A stretch of DNA of 64,000 nt, from NCBI RefSeq assembly GCF_042477335.2, contig NC_091248.1, forward strand, positions 120,178,501 through 120,242,500. Direction: 5' to 3'. A program made the translations under genes and the position numbers. The first letter of the stretch is position 1, and the number at the start of each line of letters is the position of its first letter. Source of the DNA: Ovis canadensis (taxonomy: Eukaryota > Chordata > Mammalia > Artiodactyla > Bovidae). This document shows, piece after piece, positions 28,801-41,626 of the stretch. Below the pieces are notes generated by a model that did no database searches, was not told where the DNA came from, and saw nothing but the letters and a program-made list of their open reading frames with translations.

Positions 28801-29544
28801 CATATTAGCCATATGTATGGTCTAATACATATGCATAAGATAAATGCATTCCTTTAAAATATAGAAGCATGTCATTATCCATAAATTGATATAAATTATA
28901 GTTTCTCTCCGGAGGCAGTCAGTGGGGAGAAATGGTCCATTGGGAAAGGCTTAGAGGAGCGTGCCCTGAACCCAAGGCAAAAATGGCCAGCTAAGGGCTC
29001 CTAGAAGTTTGATCACAGCTCCACAAGGGCAGGTCGGAGGGGCGGGGAAGGTGGTGCTGTCCATCTCCTGTTCATTTCAGTAGCTCCTATTCTGACCTAA
29101 TGTCAAGCTCACAGGTGGTGCTCAGTGAATATGTACATGATGACTAGATGCTGAGATCAGGAGATGGAGAGGAAAATCAATGAAAGAAGGAAAACTAAAG
29201 TGGGTATAGAGGAGTGCAATAGTGCAAGGGACGGGCACCAGTCTCCGGGCTGGAGAAATGGAGCATTGGGAGATTCTGACTGCAGAACTCTGGGGAGGTC
29301 GCTCAGCTGACTTGAACTTATCAGGACAGCCCCGAAAATAAGGCTGCAGCACAGACTGAGGTTTGACATCAGAAACCCATCCAGGAGGTTCTTCTATTTT
29401 CTTTTTGTTTTTACCTGAAAGATTGAGGGTGGAAGAATTTGCTTGCAGGGGTGGGGGGTGCGGGCGCTTGGAGTAACACAGTTTTGAATAGAAAGGTCAG
29501 ACTTTTTTGTGAGTTGGGCAGACTGGAGAGAAAAGGTCCGTTTT
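28801..29544. other. Intergenic, nothing recognised
   Basis: No element or exon identified. Confidence 0.35.
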
Positions 29545-29712
29545 GCTTTTGTTTGATGTTTATTTGTTTGCTCCAGGTCTTAGTTGTGGTACCAGGGATC
29601 TTCAGTTGCACCATGTGGGATGGAATCTGGTTCCCTGAGGAGGGATTGAACCCAGGCCCCCCTGCACTGGGAGTGCAGAGTCTTAGTCACGGGGCCACCA
29701 GGGAGATGCCCA
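29545..29712 (-). mobile_element. CHR-like tRNA-derived SINE
   Basis: Ends GTCACGGGGCCACCAGGGAG; GGGATTGAACCCAGGCCCCC marks the tRNA-derived part. Confidence 0.65.
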
Positions 29713-29937
29713 AAAGGTCTGTTTTGATTGTTTTAAGTTTCAGTCTAGATTAGTTTTGGTCTGTGTGTTTCTTCATGCTGTAGAAAGTCATTTGTGAACC
29801 TCAAACTACTGCCAAAGGGCCTTACCAATGTTTTAAGATTATTACTTAAAGAAAAGCCTCCATTTCCCTTGAATGGTGACCACAGCGAAGCCTAGTAGCG
29901 AACTCTGGCTTCGGGTAAGCCATGTTTTCTGCTTTGC

Positions 29938-30062
29938 TTGGCAACCCAGTCCAGTATTCTTGTCTGGAGAACCCCATGGACAGAGGAGTGCGGCTGGCTA
30001 TGGTCCATAGGGTTGCACAGAGTTGGACATGACTGAAGCGACTTGGCATGCACACACACGAA
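29938..30062 (+). mobile_element. Bov-tA half SINE
   Basis: TTGGCAACCCAGTCCAGTAT to GACTTGGCATGCACACACAC; 5'-truncated. Confidence 0.8.
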
Positions 30063-31021
30063 CTCCAGCAGCAGCAAGAAATTTAGAGACCAGATCTCTA
30101 ATCTTCAGGGAATTAAGATCCTCTAAACACCCTGGAATATTCAGGGGAGGGGTCCCTTCCAGAGGACAGGGGAACCGTGGGCAAGGCAATTCACAGGCTG
30201 GCATGCCCTTGACCCGTTTTCAGAGCCCAGGTCAGCCTCCCTAGCCAGGCAGGCTCTTGACACCTGGTGATCTGAGTGTTGAGAATGTGATACATATTGA
30301 GGAACTAAAGATCACCTGGCAGTCAAGGCACACCTGAGGCAAGCGAACGATGTATTAGAAGCTGCATTTGGGGCAACCAGATCCTCAAATGCCCTCTGGA
30401 TGCCTCAGCCTATGCCTTTAAGAGACCACCGTAGTGGCAGCTGCTTCCCCTGGACCAAAGGCTCAAAGGAAAGAGAGGGCACTGGGAAGCGAGTTGAATT
30501 CTGTTTAATTTGGTGACTTGAACTTTGTCCCCTATAAACAGAGCCTCTCCCTTCACCACAAGAAGCACACATGTGGCTGCCTCTGCCTCACAGGGAGGGT
30601 TGGACAAAGCTGTCAGCAGGAAAGAGGAACAGGAGCCCCTCCAGGGCCAGCATGAGCTGAGGAGGGTTTACAGGGCTCCCTCTACGCATTCAAGCAACCT
30701 CCTCCCCCCATAGCATCTTCTTGAGCAAGTCTGGGTACCGGACTGCTCAGAGACCTCGTCCCTCACCCAGCCTTGAATCCAGATTTCGTTAGAGGACGTG
30801 TGGTCCTGCCAATGCTTCTAGGATGCTTTGAAGGATGGATTGTCAAGCTTGTCATGGGACAGGCTCTGTGGTCTCTGTGCCATGCCCAGGCCTGCAGTCA
30901 TGACTGAGGTCATGGGAAGGGGCACAGATGGGGACTTTGGGGGCCAAGGGGGGAGTTCGTGTGACGATAAGGGGAGGTGTGAGCAGGGAAGGGGCCTAAG
31001 TATGTGGCTGAGGAGATGGTA
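30063..31021. other. Sequence downstream of MOXD2 (3' UTR side)
   Basis: No clear AATAAA on the minus strand just past the MOXD2 stop; nothing else recognised. Confidence 0.35.
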
Positions 31022-34000
31022 TCAGATTCCAGCCTGCAGGGTGGCAAGGAGCCAAGACAGGGCCCCCTGCCCAAACAAGAGGGTGGCCAGGGGGAGGCAC
31101 CTCAGGGTGGCACTGCTGGACCCCGAGAGGACCCCGGGGGCCGCCCTGAAGCCTGCAGGGGTTTTGTCCTGGGACTCCACTTTGCCTCCAGAGGACTCCA
31201 AACAAGGGCCCCGGGGAGTAGGGTTGATGTCCCGAATCCAGCCTGTGGTGTTTTCCACTAGCTCCTGCAGAAGGAGGGAAAAGGCTGAAGGCAGAAGCGC
31301 CCCCACCTCCTTTCATTTCTAAGACCTTCCTTGGCCATCCCCAGTCCCTGCAGCCTCACAGGCTGACCGGGAGACACCCACCCACACCCAGAGCTGCATC
31401 AGCCCTCCTCTGCTCTCTCAGCTTCTTCTCTGATCCAGCGTTCCTGCCATTGCCATTCACACCCCCTTTCTCCTCTTTTCTGGCCTCATCCAAACCATCC
31501 CTCACTCCTTTAGCCCTAGCCCTGAGAGCGCAGTGTCTCCCGGGACACTTACATCAATGGTCTTTATTATCACTGTCTGCTGGGCCTCCTTGCAGGCATT
31601 CTCAGCCTTCTTAATGCTCTCTGGGGTCCACTCCACATTGCTCATGGCCATCATGCCCTCCATGGAGCTGCCGTGGGCAGAAAGAGCAGACACTAGTTCA
31701 GGGGTGACTTAAAGCTTTGGCAAAATGTGTGAAAAGCAGCCTCACTTTTGTTAGCATCAGTTCCATGTCGGCGTAAACTATAAGGAATGTCTTACAACTC
31801 AGTAAGACAACCGTGAGCATGGCAGAAGGCGAAATCATCAGAATTAGAGATGAGAATTTTTTAAAAGTGCAAAACAGGAAGCGCTGACTCTTTAAAGAAG
31901 TGTTTCTTGATCTGGGGACCATGAAGTCCAAGAAGGTTGATGGGATGACTTCTGAGAACCCATATATGTTCTGAAATTATCTGTGAAATGAAATGTGTTT
32001 GCAAAGATGTGCATTTTTCTTGGAAAGGAGCTTCAGCATTTTCATCAGAGCCTCAGGGAGGACCTTAGTCCCAAGTAATTAAAAGGTTACTGCATACATG
32101 CTGAGTCACTTCCAACTCTTTGTGACCCCATGAACTCGATAGGCCTTGGTAAGTATCCTGGTGAAGGCATTACATTAGTCAATGATTATCCATTAAAATT
32201 ATTAAAGTGTGAAAAGTGAAAGTTGCTCAGTTGTGCCTGACTGTTTGCAACCCTGTGAACTGTAGCCTGCCAGGCTCCTCTGTCCATGGGATTGTCCAGG
32301 CAAGAATACTAGAATGGGTTGCCATTTCCTACTCCAGTGGATCTTCCCAATCCAGGAGCTGAAGTCGGATCTCTTGGTTTCCTGCATTGGCAGGCAGAAT
32401 CTTTACCACTGCACCACCCAGAAAGCCCCAATTAAAGGTCACTCCTTGAAAGCAAACAGTGTTCGAATGAGGGAAATGCATGAGAAAAAGGTAAATACTT
32501 TGCACACAAGTGATCTGACTTCTAGAGGTCAGTCTTGGTCTTATCTTCCAGGATGACTCACTCTGATACCTCCTCCCCCAGCTCGTGGGCCACATAGATG
32601 ATGTCAGGGTACCCCTGGCAGCTGGAGACGTTGTTTCGGGGATAGTAGAAGAGAAAGACGAGGCACATCTCGTTAATGGTGCTGGGACCCCCCTGGAGAA
32701 GAAGAGAGAGCTGGCAACAATCTTAGTGAGTCATTGACTGAGAAAATGGGAATCCTGGTACCCATCTTACAGTCATGAGATGTGAGAGCATGAAGCCCCA
32801 CGTGAATCGGTAATACCTTGGAGAAAGAAAGGGGCTTCAAGTGGGATCATCTGAGTCATGGGATAGCCAAGACCAGGGGTAAAGCTATTCCGAGGCTTAT
32901 TGTCATTCACCATGGTGGGGAGATGGGTACTTACGAATGTCAGGGAGTCACGGTCCAGCGTCTGGTAGCGACACTCTACCAGCAATTCATCCCCCTGTGC
33001 GGAGAGAGACAAACGCTGGAAGTAAGAGGCAGAGGGACCAGTCCAGCCTTAGACCTCTTGGCTAACAATAATAAGTGCTGATCCTGCCTTCCCCGGACGC
33101 CAGCCATGCCTCCCCCCAGCCCGCCTCGCACCGGCTTGATCACCACTCGATAAGGTAAATCTCGAGTCTCCTGCAGATTGAAGTCGTAGGCATCATCTTT
33201 ACAGATTACGCGGAGTTGAGTTCCATTTCTGGAGGGAGACAACGTGGGGAGAGGAGTAAGGCGAAGCCGACGAGGGGTGGTGGTGGGGGGGGGTCTTTCA
33301 ACAAAGCAGCAGCGTGTGGGCACAGATGGACTGTAAAACAAAAGTCTCCACCCTCCGTCATCTCTACTCCAGGAACAGTTCTAGCTTCTCCTGCTCCCAC
33401 TGAGCATAACCTCATGCTGCCGAATAAACAACTGCTCCTAAAATTTATTTGCAAACACAGAAGGGAGTGCTTCCAGTCTGTGTCTCCCTTACCTGTACTG
33501 CACCGCCTGCAGAGCGCGGCCGGCCAAGTGGGTGTGGAGCAGGTAGCCGAAGACTTGGATGTCGGGCACTGGAGCCCGGTTCATCTGCGGCAGGGAGGAG
33601 ACCACCTGGTCCGTTAGGAACGCTCCTGCTTCTTGGTTTCCTCCTTTACTATCTGACACCTTCCTCTGAAGACTGGAACACACCCCTTTAGTCCCTGCTG
33701 GGCCTTCTGGCCCAGCCATGACTCCCACCTCCCCTGCACCAGCCAGGTTGGGTCAATTTCCCAAATCACCAGGCGGTGGGCCTTCTCCGGCTTGGAGACT
33801 CGGGCTGCGTACTGGTGGATCACACCAGATCTATGACTGGGAACGGGGCATCTCAGGGGAAGTAGGGGGTGGGGGGGACACCTTCTGGCTTCACCTCTTC
33901 AAACTTCTCCGTCTTACACAGTCCATAGGACCTGAAGGACTCGGCGCTGGGGGGGATGAAGTGGATGGGGAAAGTGAAGACGCCCAGCTGCAGGACGCCC

Positions 34001-37000
34001 ATGTCAAACTTGCGCAGGTGCGCGGTGTAGTATACTCGGATCCCCGATGAGTCGTACAGACCTAGGACAGGCAGGGCCAGTCAGAGGAGGCGGGGGAACG
34101 GGTCACAGGCTGCAGAGAAGGAGGCCTGGGAAAGCAAGGGTGGGGCTGCGAGCAGGAGTCAGCGGGCCTCCTGCATCAATGCCTAGAGGACTCAGCCAGC
34201 CCCATCCACGGGCGCTTCCATAAACGCTGTAGAGGCTCACCAGGCAGATTGTGAAAATTGCTGTAATGAATCTCCAGGCGGATCCACTGGGGGTCCAAGG
34301 GCGTCCCAATAGAAATGCCCACGTCGTCTGGAAACTGGTAACTCTGGTGGAAGGAGGGAGGTTTGGCAGCAAGGATGGCTGGGAAGTAGATGCAGGAGAC
34401 CCCCCAACCCCGGCACTCACCCTTGTCTTCTCGCCTCCATCCCAGACCTCCCTTGTCTCCATCTTCCACCCATCCACCAATCCTCACTGCCTGACCACAG
34501 GTGTCCCCTTAGCCACCGATTTCCCTCATCACAGGGACTCACTGCGCCCCCGACAGCCCAGCCCACGATGACCTGCGAGCAGAGGGAGAAGGCGGGGTCG
34601 GCCCCGTAGCAGTCGCTGATGCCGGTTGGGAGAGCGCTGGCATTGCCGCAGGCGTACACCAGGATGTGGTGCACAATTGTGTCGCTGTGCTGGACCAACT
34701 TGGGCTCGAACTGGGCACGGGATGCAAGACGCAGCACGGTCAAGATCTTCTGGGTCAAGTCCTTATTCTTTGAGTCCCCACCCCCACCTCGCTTTCTTTT
34801 CTTCAAATATTAATGAAACTATGCCCTTGTCTCCACTTCCCTCTTCCTCATCCATTTTCTCTGTTTCCTCCTTCCCCAGCCTGTCATTTCCCTGGCACTC
34901 CACCCGACTCCTCTCTCAGCCCTCATTCTTTTTAAAACCCTTTCCTGAGAACACAGCACAGGTCTAGCCGGGAATATCCCAAGACTTCCGACTTCCTTTT
35001 AATAACCTCATCGGTTCCTTATATCTGAGCCTGTGGCCACACCTTGTTGGAGTTGCTCTCTAAAGAAAACCATGGTTCGCACACTTTGGCCATTCACAGT
35101 AAGGTCACACTTTCATTTATTCGATTAAAATTGTAATCACTCCAATGTGAAATCAGGTGACCTACCTGAGTCTCCTCTGACCAGACTTTGCTGACCTGAC
35201 AGCCTTTGGGCACATGTCCCTACTCCCCCACCAGCCTGCACTTCCTCCAGGGCTAAAAGAACACATTTCTGGGCCCAAGGTAGGGCTCATCCTTTGGTCT
35301 TTGCAGGCACTTAGTAACTAATGACCATCATCAAAATCACTGCTGCACCATGGGGCATGAGTGAAACAGTGCTGGGAGCTGTAGTTCTGGGCTCAGGAAA
35401 TCCTGGAACTGCCACCTCCACCAGGCCTGGCCTGGCCCCCAGGTCCTCCTGGACACCTTCATCCTATACCTCTTCAGAGTCAACCGTGCCCACTGCCTGT
35501 CTCAACCACCTTGACAATGTCCCGCCGTCTGGTTCATGGTACCTTGTAGATGTGGTGCTTCTTGCTAACGATGGGGAGAGGGAGGAAGGTGCAGGCGTAC
35601 GTGGTGTCATCCTCTGGGATGAGGAACTAGAGGGGGACATGCAGAGGCTGAACAGATGGGAGGGAGGCTCCCAGAGAAGCAGGGGAAGGGACAGGTCAGG
35701 GAAGGGCAGCCGCTTGAGGGCCAGTTTGACCATCCTCGGGGGACCAAGGGGAGTCAGAGGAACCTGGGTTCCAGGAATGTACTGAATATTGGGTGCAAGA
35801 GGAAGGTCTGGATAGAGTGGAAGGTGGGGAGGGGGCTGGAGGTGACTGGGCAGGAAGGAGGGGGTCTTACATCAGTGATCTCCAAGTCATGGATGATGGT
35901 GTCCTCGGGGGCATCGAGATCATCAGGGTGGACGATTTGGAGCAGGAAGATGGACTTCACAAAAGTACGCTCCCGATCTATCTTTGGGGTGTCATCCAGG
36001 CCGTAGGCGGCCAGCACCCTCACAGTGTCGCTCTGTGGGTGTCAAGGGTGTCCAGCTGCTGCCACCCACAAGCAGCGCTTTGCACACACCCACACCCAAC
36101 CACCGCACAAGTCACTGGCTTACAGTGCAACTGATAGGGACAGAGTGAAGGGACAAAGTGAGTGATTAAATAGTTAATCCCACTAAGGGATTAAAAGTAT
36201 GAGAGACCCCTGTGAGTTAAAGATTACTCAAGAAAACAGGTTTGCGTGTGCTAAGTCGCTTCATTCACATTTGACCCTTTGCAACCCTATGGACCAGAGC
36301 CCGCCAGGCTTCTCTGTCCATGGGATTCTCCAGGCAAGAACACTGGAGTGGGTTGCCAATGCTCTCTCTAGGGGATCTTCTGGACCCTGGGATGGAACCT
36401 GGGCCTCTTGCATCGCAGGCAGATTCTTTACCATCTGAGCCACCAGGGAAGCCCCTATACGCCACCAGGGAACTCCGACCAAAGCAGGTTTGAAAGTGAA
36501 AATTGCTCAGTCGTGTTTGACTCTTTGCAACCCCATGGACTATACAGTCTATGGAATTCTACAGGCTAGAATACTGGAGTGGGTAGCTTTTTCCTTCTCC
36601 AGGGGATCTTCCCAGTGCAGGAATCGAACCAGGGTCTCCTGCATTGCAGGCAGATTCTTTAACAGCTGAGCTATCAGGGAAGCAAAACCAAACAGGCTTA
36701 TTTAGCAACAAAACCATGCAGCAGAAACAGGAGCCATTCACCCAAACAATAAAACAACGGTGGTGTGAAACACACATCCTGCCGGCGAGCTCAGTTAGTT
36801 AATGACCACCTAGGACATACTCTCCACACACATAAAAAACAATAATTTGTGGAAAGGTGACATGTGAAAGTGAAAGACCCTCATTGTACTGAGACCCGAA
36901 ACAATTTTTCCATAGCACCAGGACAGTCCTGGCTTGACCACGTAGAGACAAGCAAACTCCCCCACCTGATGTGGAGGAGAAACTGAGGATGGAAGTGTGA

Positions 37001-39005
37001 TGTCTACCAAAGAATGAGACAGAAGGTGGTCTTCCCCTCCGCCTTCCCACTTTTCCTTTGATTATAAACCTGTAAGCGCACTAGGTTCTCAAGGGCAGCA
37101 CCCCTCGCCCACCCGATGTAAGCCCCACAAGTGTCCTCTTCTAGTAAATCCCTTCTCATCTATCACTTTGCCTTTTGCTGAATTTTGTTCTGTGCTGAGA
37201 CCTAAAGAACCAGAGTTCTTCAGAGCCGCCCCCGCAGAACGCCACGTTGCAGTTTCAGAATGGACAGGGCTTGAGATTAGGGATCAGAACTAGTTGGGTT
37301 CTGGTTCTTCTAGAGGCTGACCTGCTGCAGATGCTGGGCAAGCCACACCCCCTCTCTCATCCCGTCTCTGAGCCCGTGTCTACAGGTGGTTCACGACACC
37401 CTGCAGTTCAAGGAGATCAGGCAAGGTTCTTCAAGAGGGGACGCCAGTGAAGGAGGCACGGGGGGTCAGGGGAAGGCTGCCCGTAGAGGGCTGGTGGAGT
37501 CACAGGTGGCAGGATTGGGGGGTAGCCATGCTGGAGAATGCTGAGAGAGATGGCAGCCCTGGGAACCGAGACTGGCTGCCCGATGGGCACGGCCACTCCA
37601 GGTTGGGGTGACATCACCGCCCAGGAGGAAAGGCTGCTTGAAACCAAATGCTCCTCTCCCCTCTCTCTTTTACCGTGATGTCTTGGTCGTGAGGGTCGCA
37701 GGAGCGGAAGGGCCTGGAGAAGCGCATGGTGGTGTAGACGGCATCTTCCGTCAGCCCCTGCAGCTCTGCATCCTGGCTCCCATCCTCCTCCAGCGTGTCT
37801 TCATCCACCAGGTGCTGGTCCTGGGGCCCAGGGAAGGTCACGGGGTGAGAACTGGGAGCCCTAAGTGCTCACGGCTTTGGAGTAGTCTGAGTTCCTTTAG
37901 CCCCACTAAGGTACCAAATCAGCAGAACCCGGGTCTATACAATTTAGTTCACTCCTGGGACAGAGCATGGCATCAAGGGGAGATCCATGGGGAAGAGGGA
38001 AGGCATCTGATCCTGCTTTACTTCTCCTATTTCAAATCTCATCTCCACGAATCCTAATATTCCTATATCCCCGAGTCTTAAAAATCCACTTATTCTCTGA
38101 AAGCTCTATGCTCTTCATCTTTTCAGGGGGCTCTTAACCTTGACCCTTCCCCATATAAATGCAGTTCAGAATGAGACTGGGAGACAGGTGAGCTGCTTCT
38201 TCATCCATAAAGTGGGAGAATAATCATCTACTTCCTGGCAATACTGGGAGGTTTAATGTGCAAAGATTTGGACCAACCCCTGCTTAACCAAAAGTGCATA
38301 ATAATTTTAAGCTATTATTATTGTGGGCACTGATGTCATTCCTAGACTATTTAATGTTGTGGTCTCTCTCACTGAGCCTAAAGGTAACAGAGGATGGTGA
38401 CTGTATCCTAAACAGCTTGGATTCTCCTCCAGTGACCTGCACTGAGACTGTGGCCCAGGACACTCTCTCTTTCAGTCCAATGCCTCCATTCCCTGGGCAC
38501 TTTAGGGACATTCAGTCTGGAAGACCTAGATTCAACCTCTCCAATGGACCATTTCTGTAGGGAGAGGTCAGCCTTCAGCTGGTGTTCTGGGCCTATGCCT
38601 GAATATGTTTGGAAAATATGGATTCTTCCTGGATTCAGAGTCATCCTCCACCCAGCAAGAGACCCAGCATGCTTGGGAGGGAGCCACCCTCAGACTCACC
38701 GAGAAATAAACATTGCCGTCAGGCGAGACGCCTCCGACAACCAGGTCACCTCCTGCTCTGCTGTAGCGATTGGTGACACCCAAGCCCACCCAGCCAGCTG
38801 TCCGGACCTGGAGCTCGAAAGTGATGATTTCAGCCTCAAAGTCAAAGTCCCAGCGCAGGAAAACAGCGTTAGAAGGGTCTAGGAACCTGGAATAACGCAG
38901 ACGTGGCGCGGGGCCAAGGCGATCACCTTGGGAGGGAGTTGCAAGCACCGTAAATAGAAGCCAGAAGAGAAGGGGACAGGCCATGGCTTCTGGGGTTTGG
39001 AGCAT
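31022..39005 (-). CDS. MOXD2: MOXD2, DBH-like copper monooxygenase, complete 13-exon gene
   Basis: Exons in transcript order: 38700-39005, 37674-37820, 35871-36032, 35543-35626, 34543-34710, 34241-34343, 33895-34061, 33493-33584, 33132-33228, 32935-32994, 32562-32692, 31553-31667, 31022-31264. All borders are GT/AG, phases match and the sum is 1,875 bp: 624 codons plus TGA, close to MOXD1. Starting at the second ATG (38984) would give 617 residues and puts the signal peptide MACPLLFWLLFTVLATPSQG first. The DOMON domain spans exons 1-2. Copper ligands are present: VHH (His247/248) and EIHY (His315) for CuH; HTH (His396/398) and NEMC (Met471) for CuM. The family hydroxylates small substrates in the secretory pathway; the MOXD2 substrate is unknown. 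The C-terminus is hydrophobic. Confidence 0.93.
32216..32429 (-). mobile_element. Bov-tA SINE in MOXD2 intron
   Basis: GTTGCTCAGTTGTGCCTGAC to CCACTGCACCACCCAGAAAG. A half-unit fragment lies just upstream at about 32092-32145. Confidence 0.82.
36242..36455 (-). mobile_element. Bov-tA SINE in MOXD2 intron
   Basis: GCGTGTGCTAAGTCGCTTCA to TCTGAGCCACCAGGGAAGCC. Confidence 0.88.
36492..36685 (-). mobile_element. Bov-tA SINE in MOXD2 intron
   Basis: Second reverse copy, GAAAATTGCTCAGTCGTGTT to AACAGCTGAGCTATCAGGGA, 36 bp from the first. Confidence 0.85.
36780..37240 (+). mobile_element. Endogenous retrovirus LTR-like fossil in MOXD2 intron
   Basis: The right half resembles R-U5 of a class I ruminant LTR (CCCTTCTCATCTATCACTTT, then GCTGAATTTTGTTCTGTGCT). 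The left border is uncertain. No retroviral genes are attached, so it would be a solitary, old, non-coding LTR. Confidence 0.4.
37241..37673. other. MOXD2 intron, nothing recognised
   Basis: GC-richer sequence between the LTR-like stretch and exon 2; no element assigned. Confidence 0.4.
37821..38699. other. MOXD2 intron 1, nothing recognised
   Basis: 879 bp between exons 1 and 2; unique-looking. Confidence 0.5.
38700..39005 (-). CDS. MOXD2: MOXD2 exon 1: signal peptide and start of DOMON domain
   Basis: Codes 102 residues from ATG 39005, or 95 from ATG 38984. The second start gives a better-shaped signal peptide. It is followed by FLRWDFDFEAEIITFELQVR and TAGWVGLGVTNRYSRAGGD, typical DOMON sequence shared with DBH and MOXD1. 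The donor gtgagt lies at 38699-38694. Confidence 0.9.
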
Positions 39006-41418
39006 CTCTCCTTAGATGGACACTCAAGAAGTACGGACTTATATGCTCCTGCATCTGCGCCAGGCACTGTGCCAGGCACTGTGCCACGGGGGAGGGGCAG
39101 ACTGGGGCCCCTCTGATCTGATTATCTCTGGGTTCAGAGTGGAGCCACTTACGTAACTCAGGAGGTGTGAGGTGCTCAGAGAGAAGGTGCTCTTGCCCTG
39201 CAGTGGGCACCTGGCGTGGAATGCTCAGGAGTGAACCACCCTGGCTCTCCCCTGCCAACCCGAGGCAAGCGTCCTGCCCATGGGGACTCCGTGGAATCAA
39301 GGAGGCTTTGTTTCTTCCTTCCTCACTCTCTCTCCCTCCTTTTTTTATTTTTTGCAATGCTTCTCTCCCTCTACCTCTCTGCATTCTTTCCCTTCCTGCC
39401 CCCCATCCCTGTATCCCTGGATGTTCTTACTGAGCCGTCTGCCCTCTGGCACATGTTCCCCACCCCAGTTTTCACGAGCGTTTTCTATTTTGTCTCTGCC
39501 CAGTAGTGATGCACAGACCGGGAGTGGGGGTGGGACTCCACGTAGCCCTGCCTTCCAGCCTCCCTACAGCGCAGGAAGGAGAAGAGGTGCTGGCAGGGGG
39601 CGAGGGAAGGCTTCGATTTCCATCTCCTGGAGGAGTCTTGACTACTAATCCCTGGAAGGACATGTAGAGGTGAGGGAGACATAATCAGCTTTCCAGACGG
39701 GCAACTCTGGGGCAGCTTCGAGTTTCTGCACATTGCTGGGGAGGAGCAAGGAGGAGGACGAGACAGAGAAAATGGGGAATAAACATGAATTTGCCTTTGG
39801 GATGCTCTGCACTTTCCCCTTCTTCCCATGAATTGCCTTTCAGAGAAATCATATTCAGGGACCCTCCACCAGAGGCTTGGCCAGCTTCCCTGCTGGCAGC
39901 TGGCAAGCTTTTCGGTGCGATGCAAACAGTAGAAGCCCAGAGGAATATTATAGCATCGGAACACTGGGATGAAAAGGAACTTCAGATCCACTTGATTTTC
40001 CAAGTACCCCAGCCCATTTAATTTTTGGATGAGGAAATGGAATCATCAAGAAGTGACTTGATCAGTGTCTGAGCTCCCATCTGGTCAGTGGCAGAGCAAA
40101 CATGAGCCCACAGGGGCCCAGGAGAGTGAACACGCCCTTAGGTCACCGACACCCACCAAGAACTCCTTGCCCTGCAGGCATTTCTACCATAACTTGTCCT
40201 GGTGGAGGGAGCTGGTGTCATTCACTGGCTGCTCCTTAGGAAAGGGACAGAAGCCTCTCACCCTAGAGTTCTTTCTCCCATTATCTGATAGAGCCCATCC
40301 TCACCTGACCCTCAGTGTTCTTCCATCAGACAATGGAGAGGGTCTGAAAAAACAAAACAAAACAAGGCTAGCCTGGAGGGCCTCCTCCATCACAGAGTCT
40401 TGGCCACACATTTCTACACAGGAATTCAGCTTAAATAAGGGTGGATAGACACTGGAGCCTCTGTCTGAGCCTCCATATAGGGAAGATGAGTGTTCTCATC
40501 ACCTACTGAGCTCATCAAAGCTGGTAAGAACCTAACTGAGGTTGTTTGCAGCTGCGGGGAGCACCTGAGTAATAGCTGGGGTGCAGCTGAGAGAAAGCAC
40601 CTTTCCCAAGAGGACAACCGTACCACCCACCCTGAGCAGGGCAGGGAAGGTAAGGAGCTAGGCAGCCATCTGGAAGGAAGAGGCTTACCTTGGCCCTGGA
40701 TAGGAACCGGGCCAAGAGCAGAGCAGGAGCTTGGGGAGGCACCGATCTTGAAGAGCGGGAGCCTGGGGAGGAGATAACAGGGGTGTCAGAGACATGCTGA
40801 TCCCAATCGCATTTGGGGATTAAGGTGAAGGGAAAAGGGAGAAGGAGCTGCGAAACAGGACAACCAGGCCTGTAAACCGAGATGGGCCCATGATCTCTTC
40901 CCCTGCAATCTGCTCACTGGCCAGAGCACTGGCCTGGGGAGAGCCAGTAACCACTGCAACACAGGGGATCCCTGCTCCTGGGTCCCCTCTGTCTGGCTTT
41001 TCGTGGGGCTTTTCTCTACTCTTGCTCCCCTTTTCCCCGAGTTACCATTTTCTCCTCTCTCCCAGCCCGCTTTCCGCTCATCGTCTAAACCCCAGAGTGA
41101 CTCTCATGAGAGCAAACATCAGGATTAGGCGCTTGAGTCTTGTGCGGGTGAGCACATAACTTGGCATGCCCGTTGGTCTGGTATTCAAGAGGTGTGATTT
41201 GGGCAATGCTTCCCTGAGCTCACTTCTCTCCTTCTCTGGAGTCCTGATGCTGGGAATAGGTAAGGGGGCTGAAGGCAAGAGTGACTCAGCACAGGAGATC
41301 AGAGGAGTGGTTACCTGAGAGAAAGGACATCAGCAGCACGGTGATGGATGCCGACCACACTTGTGATCACTTTGCAGAGCGTTCAGGTGTTGCATTATAA
41401 TGCTGTACATCTGAAACA
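39006..41418. other. Upstream of MOXD2, intergenic
   Basis: The MOXD2 promoter should lie at the left end (minus strand). I see no TATA box. A short duplication GCCAGGCACTGTGCCAGGCA lies at about 39058-39083. No genes or named repeats. Confidence 0.35.
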
Positions 41419-41626
41419 GGTCTTCCCAGGTGGCTCAGAAGGTAAAGAATTTGCCTGCAATGCAGGAGACCCGGGTTCGATCCCTGGGTCAGGAAAGTCC
41501 CCTTGAGAAGGGATGGCAACCCACTTCAGTATTCTTGCCTGGAGAACTCCATGGTCAGAGGAGGCTGGTGGGCTACAGTCCATAGAGTCTCAAAGAGTCG
41601 GAAACGACTGAGTGACTGACACTTTC
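41419..41626 (+). mobile_element. Bov-tA SINE, full length
   Basis: GGTCTTCCCAGGTGGCTCAG to CTGAGTGACTGACACTTTCA. Confidence 0.88.

Noticed and set aside
30828-31322. 164-codon plus-strand open frame
   Set aside because: Opposite strand of the MOXD2 last exon, whose protein is clearly conserved in family pattern.
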